NCBI GenBank assembly: GCA_944381515.1
Contig: CALWLM010000130.1
Location: forward strand, 1-36,048
Origin: an uncultured Lachnospiraceae bacterium
GTDB lineage: Bacteria; Bacillota; Clostridia; Lachnospirales; Lachnospiraceae
Direction of reading: 5' to 3'
Length of the DNA stretch: 36,048 nt
A program made the position numbers and the translations under genes. Shown one piece after another: positions 1-8,192 of the stretch (the stretch's first letter is position 1; each line of letters opens with the position of its first letter). Below the pieces are notes generated by a model. That model was not told the origin of the DNA. It searched no databases and saw only the letters and a program-made list of their open reading frames with translations.

Positions 1-191
1 TATGAAATCATAGTTATGCAGAAAGAGCATATAATGGTATTCGGACAAAGTATTAGACTTTCCCTCCGTTTGAACTTAAAATAACGGCAGACAAGGAAAA
101 TCAGCAAGGAAGCGGCAAAGTAGCGGCAAAGTAGCAGCAGAGACTTTCCAGCAGCCTCCTCTGATTTTTCAAAATGTTCACAGAAAGGGCA
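1..191. other. Upstream region without a supported gene
   Basis: No gene is supported here. Frame 1 is open from the window edge to a TAA at about 82-84 (27 codons) and could be the tail of an upstream gene, but nothing in it is recognisable. An 11-bp unit (AGCGGCAAAGT) is tandemly repeated at 111-121 and 122-132. Confidence 0.4.
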
Positions 192-222
192 TTGACTTGG
201 AGCTGGCTTTAAGGAGTAGATT
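192..222 (+). promoter_or_regulatory. MerR-style promoter with 19-bp spacer and dyad
   Basis: A -35 box TTGACT (192-197) and a -10 box TAGATT (217-222) are separated by 19 bp, not 17. The spacer region carries the imperfect dyad CTTGGAGC-TG-GCTTTAAG (196-213). An over-long spacer with a central dyad is the hallmark of promoters twisted into activity by MerR-family activators. The MerR gene itself is not in the window. It would drive the cupin gene starting at 265. Confidence 0.5.
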
Positions 223-264
223 TTAGAAAGATCAGGTTTGCCAATCAAGTTAAGGAGGAAAATC

Positions 265-684
265 ATGAATACAGAAAAAATGCTTCAGGATTTAGGCGGC
301 GGTGCGGTATTTGAGGTGGGAGAGGCTAATACGGCCTATGCCCAGTATTTTATCGGGCAGAGTTATCTGAAGATGCTTACCACTGAGAGGGTAGGGATCG
401 GCAACGTGACCTTTGAGCCGGGCTGCCGCAACAACTGGCATATCCACCACAAGGGCGGTCAGATTTTGCTGGTAACGGGAGGAAAAGGCTGGTATCAGGA
501 GTGGGGCAAGCCTGCCAGAGCTCTGAAGGCGGGAGATGTGGTTAATATTCCGCCGGAGGTAAAGCACTGGCATGGCGCGGCTGCGGACAGCTGGTTCCAG
601 CATCTGGCAGTGGAGGTACCTGCAGAGGGAGCTTCCAACGAGTGGCTGGAGGCTGTCACCGATGAAGAGTACCGGAAGCTTTGA
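265..684 (+). CDS. Cupin domain protein (139 aa)
   Basis: Small cytoplasmic single-domain cupin. The metal-binding motif 1 is visible as W-H-I-H-H followed by G-G-Q, then a Gly-rich turn, and motif 2 as G-D-V-V-N-I-P-P with a downstream K-H-W-H-G. These His residues would bind one divalent metal. The start is the ATG at 265 because TAAGGAGGAA ends a few bases before it; an upstream in-frame TTG at 238 has no ribosome site. Proteins of this type often sit beside carboxymuconolactone decarboxylase-like and reductase genes under MerR control, and the promoter here fits that. Exact substrate unknown. It may share a transcript with the lipoprotein gene 53 bp downstream. Confidence 0.85.
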   Translation: MNTEKMLQDLGGGAVFEVGEANTAYAQYFIGQSYLKMLTTERVGIGNVTFEPGCRNNWHIHHKGGQILLVTGGKGWYQEWGKPARALKAGDVVNIPPEVKHWHGAAADSWFQHLAVEVPAEGASNEWLEAVTDEEYRKL

Positions 685-737
685 GCCAAAGACTTTGAGC
701 GGATAAAATACAGATGTACAGATGAGGAAAAGGCCGT

Positions 738-1970
738 TTGAAGATAAGTAGATATTGGCTTTTGTGTGTTGTTTTTACCCTTCTTTTATCCGCCTGCGGG
801 CGCAGTCAGGACTCCTGGACCTCCAGGGATGAAGAGTCTCTGGCTGCGGCCGGGACGGAATCGGAAACGGAGACATATGCGCCGGACGGACCGGAGGAAG
901 AGATGGAGGCCGGAGCGCAGATTGACCAGGAGGCAGATCGCCTGTATTTTCTCAATGGCAATGATATATCCGTCAATGAAGACGGCGGCTTGACCCGCGT
1001 CCAGAGCGACTGCATTGTCCTGCGCAGCAACGGGCAGTATGGAATGATTGATACAGGGCTGGATGGTTTTGGGGGAGTGCAGGAGCGGCTGACGCAGCAG
1101 CTGCAGGTTCTGGCGCAGGAAAACGGAGGACAGATTTCTCTGGATTTTCTGATCATTACGCATGCCCATATGGATCACGGAGGATATTTCGCCGAGCTTT
1201 TTGATGAGAATCCGTATGTGACGCTGTCTGAGGACTGCCGGATTTTTATGAAGCCCTATGAGGATAATAATCCGTCCTATTCCGATCCGGAGGCGGAACC
1301 TCTCTATAATAACGCTCAGGTTTATGAGGAAAATATGGAGGTGCTTACGGAGCGCTATGGGGATGAGTTGTCCTCACATCTCTGGCAGGAAAATCCGGGA
1401 GAATGGCAGCTGGGAGATTTTACGCTGACCTTTTATAATACCGCTCCGGAGGCTGCTGAAAGCGGACGTCTCAATGATAACAGCATCGTGACGTTAGTCA
1501 CGCATACCAATGGGACGACGGCTCTGCTTATGGGAGACTGTGAGCTGTCTGCGGAAGATAATCTGATTGCCGGAGAGCTGTCCGGGCTTGGAAATGTAGA
1601 TATTCTAAAGGCGGGACATCATGGAATGGGAACGTCCTCCGGGATAACGTTTCTGGAGCAGATGGGTCCGAAAACAGTGATTGCTACCGGCATTGAGGGT
1701 ATGTATGGACAGGGCTATGGCGGTTCCCTTGCGGCGAAATGCCGGGATCTGGGAGCGGCGCTTTATTCCACCTATCAGAATGATCGGGGAGTTGCCGTTG
1801 ATTTTGGAGACGAAGAAGGAGAATATCAGATATATAACGGCTCCGCCTGTGAAGAAAGGGCTGAGACCTGTCCGATGGAATCCGGCTGGATAGAGCTGGA
1901 GGATGGACTCAGAATTTTTGTGGATGACAGTTTGGTCAAGACGGAGGAGGAAATCCAGAGTGCGCAGTAG
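738..1970 (+). CDS. Secreted MBL-fold hydrolase lipoprotein (ComEC-type domain, 410 aa)
   Basis: An N-terminal lipoprotein signal ends in L-S-A-C (Cys20). After an acidic linker (about 25-65) comes a metallo-beta-lactamase fold. The metal motif H-A-H-M-D-H is at 142-147, a G-D-C-E stretch lies mid-protein, and a later K-A-G-H-H-G motif matches the beta-lactamase domain of ComEC/Rec2 proteins. The ComEC membrane channel is absent, so this is a free-standing, surface-anchored hydrolase, probably a phosphodiesterase or nuclease; substrate unknown. The start is a TTG at 738 that gives a complete signal peptide and has AGGAAAAGG upstream; no ATG would preserve the signal. The next gene begins 39 bp later and is also a lipoprotein. 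Confidence 0.8.
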   Translation: MKISRYWLLCVVFTLLLSACGRSQDSWTSRDEESLAAAGTESETETYAPDGPEEEMEAGAQIDQEADRLYFLNGNDISVNEDGGLTRVQSDCIVLRSNGQYGMIDTGLDGFGGVQERLTQQLQVLAQENGGQISLDFLIITHAHMDHGGYFAELFDENPYVTLSEDCRIFMKPYEDNNPSYSDPEAEPLYNNAQVYEENMEVLTERYGDELSSHLWQENPGEWQLGDFTLTFYNTAPEAAESGRLNDNSIVTLVTHTNGTTALLMGDCELSAEDNLIAGELSGLGNVDILKAGHHGMGTSSGITFLEQMGPKTVIATGIEGMYGQGYGGSLAAKCRDLGAALYSTYQNDRGVAVDFGDEEGEYQIYNGSACEERAETCPMESGWIELEDGLRIFVDDSLVKTEEEIQSAQ

Positions 1971-2009
1971 ATGGAAGGCCATTTTTTGTGGAATGAAGGA
2001 GAAACAGCT

Positions 2010-3410
2010 ATGATGAGAAAAACAAGAAAAACGGCTGCAAAGCTGACTGCCGCGGCGATGGCTCTCATCCTTCTTGCAGGCTGCCGCACCGCGCAGATAA
2101 GTGGACAGACAGAGCCGGCGGGCACAGAAAATGTGACAGAAAATGTGACGGCGCAGACAGAGATGTCCGGAGCAGAAATGTCTGAATCCGGGGGACAGCT
2201 CTCCGGTGCGGCCGAGGAGGAGAGCGTCAGCGAAACAGCAGAGACGGCTGTGGGCAGCGGCGGAACTGCCGGGGAAGAGGTGGCCTCCGTTACGGGCGAG
2301 GGACGTTTTGCAGGCGGTGAGGAGGAGCTGACGCAGGAGCAGCAGGAATTTATCCTTTCCTTTATGGATTTTTACTATCAATCTCTGGCCACGCTGACAC
2401 CGGCAGACCCTTCCGGCTATTTTGCTCCGGAGGCTTATACTCAGGCTGTCGGCAATGAGATTGTCTGGGATTATCAGATCGAACTGCGTGCCATTCAGCA
2501 GACGGATTTGTCGCTGACGCATTACTCCTATGAGCTGACCGTAGATTCGGTGGAATACCAGGCGGATGGAAGCCTGGAAATATGGATTGATGAATACAGT
2601 ATTCAGAATTTCACTGCTTATCCAGGCGTAGACTCGGAGTGCGGCAGTATTTATCATCACTTTGTACTGGAGGATACGCAGGACGGCCCCAAGCTTTTGG
2701 AGCATGTGCAGTGGGACAGCCTGTATTGGCAGGTGATGCTTCCGTATTTTTGGGAAGCTGCCCCTTCCCCGGAGGCTGCGCGGCAGGTATTTACAGAGAG
2801 AAAGGATGAGCTGATTGCGCAGGCTGAAAATCATCTGGCCATGAAGGCGGTTCAGGGACAGGAGGGGCAGGCTGTTCAGGCGGATCACCCCTACGACCGG
2901 GAAGCTGCCGCAGCATATGCGCTGACCTGGGCACTGGACCGCAATGAGGACGAGTGGCTTGATTACAGCCGTTCAGGAGGCAACTGCCAGAACTTTGTAT
3001 CCCAGTGTTTATTGGCGGGAGGAATTCCCATGGATACCACCGGCGGAGCCGTCTGGAAATGGTATGGGAGAACGCCCAACAATTCGGCCTCGGCATCGGG
3101 ACGCTCTGCTTCATGGACCGGCGTTCAGGGCTTTTTATCCTATGTGCGGAACAACGAGGGGGGAGCGGGAATGGCTGCCACTGCGGACGCCCCTTTTTAT
3201 GAAGGACAGGTGGGCGATGTGATTCATATGGCCTACGACGATGAAGACTGGCGCCATGCCGTTATTATCACGGATGTGATGACTGACGAGGAAGGTAATG
3301 TAGTGGACTATCTGATCTGCTCCAATACGGCAGATCAGCGAAACTTCCCGGTCAGCGCCTATGTATATACCAGACAGATTCTGATTCAGATCCATGGCTG
3401 GAACGACTGA
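2010..3410 (+). CDS. Lipoprotein with Amidase_6 (NlpC/P60-like) domain (466 aa)
   Basis: Signal peptide with lipobox L-A-G-C (Cys25), then a long Thr/Glu/Ser-rich linker (about 28-108) typical of wall-spanning tethers. A middle region of unknown fold (about 110-280) is followed by a C-terminal putative amidase domain (about 293-466). The domain shows G-G-N-C-Q-N-F with the likely catalytic Cys326, and the likely catalytic His416 in W-R-H-A-V-I-I. This matches Amidase_6 (PF12671) proteins of clostridia, thought to act on peptide or cell-wall amide bonds outside the cell. The ATG at 2010 follows GAAGGAGAAA; an in-frame ATG at 1971 directly abuts the preceding stop and lacks a site. Probably an operon with the MBL lipoprotein. 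Confidence 0.8.
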   Translation: MMRKTRKTAAKLTAAAMALILLAGCRTAQISGQTEPAGTENVTENVTAQTEMSGAEMSESGGQLSGAAEEESVSETAETAVGSGGTAGEEVASVTGEGRFAGGEEELTQEQQEFILSFMDFYYQSLATLTPADPSGYFAPEAYTQAVGNEIVWDYQIELRAIQQTDLSLTHYSYELTVDSVEYQADGSLEIWIDEYSIQNFTAYPGVDSECGSIYHHFVLEDTQDGPKLLEHVQWDSLYWQVMLPYFWEAAPSPEAARQVFTERKDELIAQAENHLAMKAVQGQEGQAVQADHPYDREAAAAYALTWALDRNEDEWLDYSRSGGNCQNFVSQCLLAGGIPMDTTGGAVWKWYGRTPNNSASASGRSASWTGVQGFLSYVRNNEGGAGMAATADAPFYEGQVGDVIHMAYDDEDWRHAVIITDVMTDEEGNVVDYLICSNTADQRNFPVSAYVYTRQILIQIHGWND

Positions 3411-3472
3411 TTCATAAGAGTGCAGAAGGCCGGACCGGACTGAGGATGATCCAGACAAAGAGCAGCGCAAAA

Positions 3473-3520
3473 AAAGAGCAATATAAAGAAAGAGCAATAT
3501 AAAGAAAGATCGATGCAAAG
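3473..3520 (+). repeat. Three tandem 16-bp units
   Basis: AAAGAGCAATATAAAG occurs exactly at 3473-3488 and 3489-3504, followed by a degenerate copy (AAAGATCGATGCAAAG) at 3505-3520. It then runs straight into the left arm of the terminator. It lies in the 3' untranslated tail of the amidase gene. Confidence 0.8.
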
Positions 3521-3555
3521 AAAGAGCCAGGCGATGAAAAACCTGGCTCTTTTTG
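3521..3555 (+). terminator. Intrinsic terminator of the lipoprotein pair
   Basis: Arms AAAGAGCCAGG (3521-3531) and CCTGGCTCTTT (3542-3552) close a short loop and are followed by a T tract. It ends the plus-strand lipoprotein operon and lies between it and the convergent DUF1622 gene. Confidence 0.85.
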
Positions 3556-3649
3556 TCGGATTTTAAATTTTAGTTTTTGGTTCCACAAAGGGTAAGGATT
3601 TACATTGTAAAGATTTCTCTTTGGTTATTCCAAGGCTTTGGGCGGCAGC

Positions 3650-4048
3650 TTAAACATGAGGCTCATGGATATGAACCTGCCGCGTAGCCTTTTCATTTTC
3701 GCTGTCCTCGGCTTCGGTTTTGATTTCCCAGTGAAGCAGGAAGGTCAAAGCGGCGCGCAGAACAATGATAAAGGCGACCAGCGCGCATTCTTCAAAGGTA
3801 CGTACAGCGACAGTTCGGAGTATCTCGCTGCCCAGCTTGAACTCCAGTCCCATAGCCATGCCTTTGGCCAATTCCAGTCGTGTCATGGGATTTTTGGTGC
3901 AGTAATTAATAATACCTTTGACGCCGGCCACTAAAAGAACGATAACGCCTGCTGTTTCAAAGAGAACGACACCATAATTTACAATAATCTCCAGCAAGGA
4001 ATGCAGAGACTCGGAACTCAGCATCTCAAGAATCTCGGAATTTAACAT
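3650..4048 (-). CDS. DUF1622 family membrane protein (132 aa)
   Basis: Short integral membrane protein. It has an amphipathic N-terminus, hydrophobic segments around 22-45 and 88-108, and the signature L-E-F-K-L-G-S-E-I-L-R-T between them, which is characteristic of DUF1622. The C-terminal tail is polar, with H-I-H-E-P-H at the end. Biochemical function is not known; the family is found in many bacteria as a small stand-alone membrane protein. The ATG at 4048 has GAGGATAAAG upstream on the minus strand. Its nearest upstream minus-strand neighbour is the unknown lipoprotein about 110 bp away, so cotranscription is possible but not required. Confidence 0.8.
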   Translation of the reverse strand: MLNSEILEMLSSESLHSLLEIIVNYGVVLFETAGVIVLLVAGVKGIINYCTKNPMTRLELAKGMAMGLEFKLGSEILRTVAVRTFEECALVAFIIVLRAALTFLLHWEIKTEAEDSENEKATRQVHIHEPHV

Positions 4049-4156
4049 ATCTTTATCCTCGTTGCACGATAGTTACTGCCTGTATCCAGCAGCCTTTTCT
4101 ATTCTAGCATGCCTTGCCTTGTTTGACAAGAAAAATCTGAGAGACCCAGGGATGAA

Positions 4157-5026
4157 TCAATAGGGCTCGTCGGTGAAGCTGACAGCTGAATTCAGAGAAA
4201 ACTGGGAGCCGTCGTAGCCAACGGTGCCCTCCAGAAAACTCAGGTAAAGTCCGTCCTCATCACAGGCTCCGTATTCGACGAAGATCAGGCTTCCTTCCAC
4301 CGTATACTGGACGTAGTTAAAGAGATCGTAATCCTGCGTTATTCCTGTTTCGGCGAAATGGGTGTCGAAGAGGGCACGCATATTTTGTTCATAATCGGCA
4401 TTCTGTGTATAGATGGGGACGACGGTCATGGTGTCCAGATCGATAACCTGAAGCTCCTCGATATCGATGCCGCTGCCCGTCTCCACCGGCATAACCATGA
4501 CCAGCTGGCTGCCTCCGTTCGCCATAAAATCGCCCACATAGAGATTGATAAACAGATATTCCACGTTGAAACGGCAGGTGAAGGGAAGCTCCAGCATACG
4601 ATCGTTATAAAACAGTTTGGCGTCGCTGCCGTCTTCTTTGGACAGAAGAGCCAGCCCGTTGTAAGAGAGCATCAGGTAGTCTTCCTCTTCATAGGTGGCC
4701 CAGGCGATGGAATAGTCGCCAAACAGCTGGGTTTCATTGCAGGTAAAAAAGTCATAATCGCCGATTTGGCCCTCATAGCTGCTTAAGGTGATCTCGGATG
4801 CCTCCATCATAGATTCCATATTCACTGTCTCTTCCGGTTCGGTAAAAGTGGCCGCTGTTTCCAGGGAAAGAGCGGCTGTCTCAGCAACCATAGTGGGAGA
4901 AGTTTCAACAGGCAGCTCTTGGGTAGCAGACTGACTTTGGGTGCAGGCAGTAAGAAGGGAGGCTGCACAGACAGCAGCAGCCCCCGTAAGGATTACTTTC
5001 TTGGAATTTATCGCAAACATTTTCAT
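4157..5026 (-). CDS. Unknown secreted lipoprotein (289 aa)
   Basis: Starts with K-K-V-I-L-T and a hydrophobic segment ending at L-T-A-C (Cys28), a clear lipobox. A Thr/Glu-rich spacer (about 29-70) follows, then a soluble domain of about 215 residues rich in Tyr, Asp and Phe, with beta-strand-like stretches. No family was recognised and no catalytic motif is evident. The start at 5026 follows AAAGGGG at a normal distance and puts the signal peptide at the N-terminus; an in-frame ATG at 5080 would add 18 polar residues in front of it. Probably a surface-anchored binding or sensor protein, but that is inference only. Confidence 0.7.
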   Translation of the reverse strand: MKMFAINSKKVILTGAAAVCAASLLTACTQSQSATQELPVETSPTMVAETAALSLETAATFTEPEETVNMESMMEASEITLSSYEGQIGDYDFFTCNETQLFGDYSIAWATYEEEDYLMLSYNGLALLSKEDGSDAKLFYNDRMLELPFTCRFNVEYLFINLYVGDFMANGGSQLVMVMPVETGSGIDIEELQVIDLDTMTVVPIYTQNADYEQNMRALFDTHFAETGITQDYDLFNYVQYTVEGSLIFVEYGACDEDGLYLSFLEGTVGYDGSQFSLNSAVSFTDEPY

Positions 5027-5216
5027 CGTGTCGGGCCCCTTTTTATAATTTTCTTTGGTGACGGCGGAAGACCTGGACAAGATGACCGCATATGGCAGGA
5101 TTATCCAGCAGCATGGCAGGCTAATCCTGAAATCTTAAATCTTTTATTGTCGTATATCTATAAAAAATGCAAAAAATGCACTGGAAATCCTTCCGCTTCA
5201 CTCAATTACATTAATA

Positions 5217-5245
5217 ATTATAAAGAAGAAACGGGGGCAAAACAA
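5217..5245 (-). promoter_or_regulatory. Candidate promoter of the unknown lipoprotein
   Basis: On the minus strand a perfect TATAAT (5222-5217) lies 17 bp from TTGTTT (5245-5240). The -35 box is weak. The distance to the start codon is about 190 nt, so another promoter closer in cannot be excluded. Confidence 0.4.
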
Positions 5246-5340
5246 GAAGAGATTGTTTACAATTGTGTTAAGTTTTGGTGACAAATCTTAAGAAAGTACA
5301 ATAAAACAGGATAAAATTGGCAAAAAGAAAAAAGCCGTGG

Positions 5341-5369
5341 ATGACAGGGCCGATAAAGTGTGGTAAGAT
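5341..5369 (+). promoter_or_regulatory. Promoter of nitroreductase-GT4 pair
   Basis: ATGACA (5341-5346), 17-bp spacer, TAAGAT (5364-5369), about 60 bp ahead of the nitroreductase start. Confidence 0.55.
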
Positions 5370-5428
5370 AAATTTGTCTTAAGGATATCGTCAATTTAAA
5401 AATTAAGAACAGACAGGAGGAGACAGGA

Positions 5429-5947
5429 ATGAATGAAGTCATGCAGGCCATTTTAAACCGGAGAAGTATACGTGCCTTTACCGGACGGCATATTGAGATG
5501 GAAGAGCTTCAGCAGATTATTGACGCTGCCGTCTATGCACCCAGTGCAAAGAATGAGCAGAGCTGGCATTTTACCGTTGTGAGAAGCCGCGAGAAGATCG
5601 AAGAGCTGTCTGCAGCCATTGCCGCGGCCCTGAGCCGGGACGGCTACAATATGTACAGTCCCGATACCATTATACTGGTAGGCGCGGATCGGGATAATCC
5701 CCATGGACAGCTGGATACGGGCTGTGTGATGGAAAATATATTCCTGGCGGCCTATTCTCTGGGGATTGGCTCTGTCTGGCTCAATCAGCTGAAGGGTATC
5801 TGCGATGAACCGGAGATTCGCAGGGTACTGACAAAGCTGGGAATGCCGGAGAATCAGCTGGTCTGGGGAGTGGCGGCTCTGGGTTATCCGGCCAAGGATA
5901 CGCCGGTAAAGCCCCGCAAAGAAGGGACCGTCAATATTGTAGAATAA
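5429..5947 (+). CDS. Nitroreductase family FMN oxidoreductase (172 aa)
   Basis: Flavoprotein of the nitroreductase fold that transfers electrons from NAD(P)H to nitro-, quinone- or other acceptors. The N-terminal FMN-phosphate signature R-R-S-I-R is at 12-16. A-P-S-A-K-N-E-Q-S-W-H (about 37-47) is the typical second FMN contact, and the C-terminal W-G-V-A-A-L-G-Y-P supports the dimer-interface flavin pocket. At 172 aa it is a short member. The ATG follows a strong AGGAGGAGA. The glycosyltransferase gene starts 30 bp after its stop, so the two are probably cotranscribed, although no functional link is obvious. Confidence 0.85.
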   Translation: MNEVMQAILNRRSIRAFTGRHIEMEELQQIIDAAVYAPSAKNEQSWHFTVVRSREKIEELSAAIAAALSRDGYNMYSPDTIILVGADRDNPHGQLDTGCVMENIFLAAYSLGIGSVWLNQLKGICDEPEIRRVLTKLGMPENQLVWGVAALGYPAKDTPVKPRKEGTVNIVE

Positions 5948-5977
5948 GAACCAAAGGATGGAGCAGGGGAAGAGAGT

Positions 5978-7303
5978 ATGAAGGAAAAGCTGAACGTGGG
6001 TCTGCTGAACGATTCCTTTCCGCCGGTAATTGACGGCGTAGCCAATGCGGTGCTCAACTATGCCCGGATTATTGAAGAAAGCTATGGACATGCGGTGGTG
6101 GCTACCCCTTATTATCCCGACGCGGTGGATCGGTATCCTTTCCCCGTGATTCGCTATCGCAGCGTAGATACTACAAAATTGGTAGGATATCGCACGGGAT
6201 ATCCTTTCAGTGCTTCGGCCATGGAGCAGCTGGAGGCTGAAAAACTGGATATTATCCACAGCCACTGCCCGATTATGTCGACTCTTTTGGCAAGGACTCT
6301 GCGAAAGACCGTAGAGGCTCCCATTATTCTGACCTATCACACGAAGTTTGACATTGATATCGCCAGAGATATTCACCCTGCGATTTTGCAGACGGCGGCC
6401 ATCAAGATGCTGGTAAAAAATATTGAAGCCTGCGACGAAGTCTGGGTGGTCAGCCGGGGAGCCGGGGAAAATCTAAAAAGCCTGGGATACCAGGGGGACT
6501 ATCTGGTGATGGAAAACGGAGTGGATTTTCCCCGGGGAAGAGTAGGAGCCGAGGCATGTCTGGAGATCAGCCGCGCCTGCCATATACCGGCGGGAGCCTT
6601 TGTATTTCTGTTTGTGGGCAGACTTATGTGGTATAAGGGGATCCGCCTGATTTTAGATGCCTTAAGCCTGCTGAAAAAGCAGGGACGCTCCTTTGTGATG
6701 CTTTTTGTGGGCGACGGAATGGACCGGCGGGAAATTGAGGAATATGCAGAGCAGCTGGGGCTTTGGCAGGACTGCGTTTTCACCGGAGCTGTGCGGGACC
6801 GTGAAAAGCTGCGGGCCTATTTCTGCCGGGGAGATCTGTTTCTCTTCCCCTCCACCTTTGACACCAACGGTATAGTGGTGCGGGAGGCGGCGGCCTGCGG
6901 CCTGCCCAGTGTGCTGATTCGCGGCAGCTGTGCGGCGGAGGGTGTTACGGATGGGAGAAACGGCTATCTGATCGAGGAGAATGCAGCCGCACTGGCTTCC
7001 TGTCTGGCGGGGCGGATGGACGACCCGGCAGGGACCAGACAGGCCGGAGCGCATGCAATGGAAGAAATCTACCTGTCCTGGGAAGAATCGGTGCATCGCG
7101 CCTATGAGCGTTATCATGTGGTATTGGAACGATGCGGAAGCGACGGCTGGGCGGAGCATGAGAGCGGCCGGGACGAGGTTTTTGAGGTGATTTCTGACAG
7201 CATTGATTTGCTCAACAAGGTACGCCGCGCCAACACAGAAATAAAAAATAAGGGAAGCTCTTTATATGACCGGCTGTGGGACAGCTGGGAGCGTTATCGA
7301 TAA
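5978..7303 (+). CDS. Glycosyltransferase family 4 (441 aa)
   Basis: Cytoplasmic GT-B fold enzyme that moves a sugar from an activated donor to a lipid or glycan acceptor. The N-terminal acceptor domain begins with G-L-L-N-D-S-F-P-P-V-I-D-G-V, and an I-H-S-H-C-P stretch follows. The C-terminal donor domain shows F-V-G-R-L-M-W-Y-K-G and R-E-A-A-A-C-G-L-P-S, the GT4 donor-binding E-x7-E region. About 70 C-terminal residues after the GT fold are charged and helical. The start looks like diacylglycerol glucosyl- or mannosyltransferases, but the acceptor cannot be fixed from sequence alone. The ATG is preceded by GGGGAAGAG. No terminator follows; the next 269 bp hold no recognised feature. Confidence 0.85.
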   Translation: MKEKLNVGLLNDSFPPVIDGVANAVLNYARIIEESYGHAVVATPYYPDAVDRYPFPVIRYRSVDTTKLVGYRTGYPFSASAMEQLEAEKLDIIHSHCPIMSTLLARTLRKTVEAPIILTYHTKFDIDIARDIHPAILQTAAIKMLVKNIEACDEVWVVSRGAGENLKSLGYQGDYLVMENGVDFPRGRVGAEACLEISRACHIPAGAFVFLFVGRLMWYKGIRLILDALSLLKKQGRSFVMLFVGDGMDRREIEEYAEQLGLWQDCVFTGAVRDREKLRAYFCRGDLFLFPSTFDTNGIVVREAAACGLPSVLIRGSCAAEGVTDGRNGYLIEENAAALASCLAGRMDDPAGTRQAGAHAMEEIYLSWEESVHRAYERYHVVLERCGSDGWAEHESGRDEVFEVISDSIDLLNKVRRANTEIKNKGSSLYDRLWDSWERYR

Positions 7304-7572
7304 CGGATTTTGCCGTCCTGTATTTCAGGCGCGTTAGCCGCAGTCTCGGAGCAGTATCCGCAGGCTGCGGCGACGTCCTGGATTCCTGATCCAATCTCAA
7401 AGCTCAAATCTCGAACTTCAAATTTCAAACATTCCTCTTGATGTTCTCTTGTTTTTGGTGATTTTATTTTCCCCAATTTTGATTTTTATTGTCAGGATTT
7501 ATCCGGCGCCCGCCTTTTGGCGATTTGTAGCTGCTGGAAAGATTACCCTGCGGGGATAGCGGGAGTAAAAGC

Positions 7573-8025
7573 ATGTCCGATTTTCTTTCGCCTCAGTCAG
7601 GCTTTGTTTTTCTGTTTTTTTGCATTCTTTTGACGGCGGCCGGGGAGGATGCGTCGACCGGACGAATCCGAAATCGTTACTCGATCGGTATTATGACCCT
7701 GGCGCTTTTGTCCTGCGTGCTGGGACTGCCGCCCGGTTTGGCGGAAAGATTTATGGGTTTATGTATAACCGGACTCCCCCTCTATACGGCGGCTGTTGTT
7801 CGGGAAGGGTCTTTTGGAGGCGGCGATGTGAAGCTTTCGGCTTCCTGCGGGTTTTTCCTGGGGGCAGAGCAGGGGGCTGCCTTTCTTATGTGGACCCTTG
7901 CGGCGGCGGGAATCTGGGCCGGCGCGCTGTTTTTGAAAGGCAGGAAAGGGCGCGGAGAGAGACTTGCGCTGGGACCGTTTTTCGCCCTGGGGGCGGCGAT
8001 TGCCCTGTGGCAGACTGCCTTATGA
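7573..8025 (+). CDS. A24 prepilin-type peptidase (150 aa)
   Basis: Polytopic membrane aspartyl protease of the type IV prepilin peptidase family. Both expected acidic residues are present: Asp26 in E-D-A-S-T-G-R-I-R-N, equivalent to the family's D-x5-I-P-N site, and Asp85 in G-G-G-D-V-K. Five or six hydrophobic segments fill most of the sequence. The N-terminal methyltransferase domain of PilD-type enzymes is absent, so it is a short, peptidase-only (TadV/CpaA-like) member. No pilin, secretion ATPase or pilus assembly gene is nearby, so its substrate must be encoded elsewhere. The ATG at 7573 follows GGGAG. No close promoter was identified. Confidence 0.8.
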   Translation: MSDFLSPQSGFVFLFFCILLTAAGEDASTGRIRNRYSIGIMTLALLSCVLGLPPGLAERFMGLCITGLPLYTAAVVREGSFGGGDVKLSASCGFFLGAEQGAAFLMWTLAAAGIWAGALFLKGRKGRGERLALGPFFALGAAIALWQTAL

Positions 8026-8087
8026 GAGACGGTTTGTAAAAAGAATATAAGAAAAATCTAAACTTTATGGAATTGGTCGAAAATCCA

Positions 8088-8116
8088 TTGAAAAAACAGA
8101 AAAATACCGCTACAAT
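8088..8116 (+). promoter_or_regulatory. Promoter of patatin gene
   Basis: TTGAAA (8088-8093), exact 17-bp spacer, TACAAT (8111-8116), about 75 bp upstream of the patatin start. Both boxes match the sigma-A consensus at five or four of six positions. Confidence 0.65.
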
Positions 8117-8192
8117 AGCAGACGACAGAAGGCAATGTAAAGCGACAGACAAAATCGAGAAAGATAAAATTAAGAAGAAAGAATAAAAACAA

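Larger units (their letters stand above)
5027..5428. other. Divergent intergenic region (402 bp)
   Basis: AT-rich spacer between the minus-strand lipoprotein and the plus-strand nitroreductase. Apart from the two candidate promoters listed separately, no gene or structured RNA was recognised. The implied 5' leader of the lipoprotein mRNA would be about 185 nt. Confidence 0.5.

Noticed and set aside
1605-2888. 427-codon minus-strand open frame over the two lipoprotein genes
   Set aside because: Overlaps both real genes completely, lacks a ribosome site and has no recognisable motif.
7304-7572. Gene remnant or promoter between the glycosyltransferase and the prepilin peptidase
   Set aside because: Short frames here have no ribosome site or recognisable sequence, and no -35/-10 pair of acceptable quality was found.
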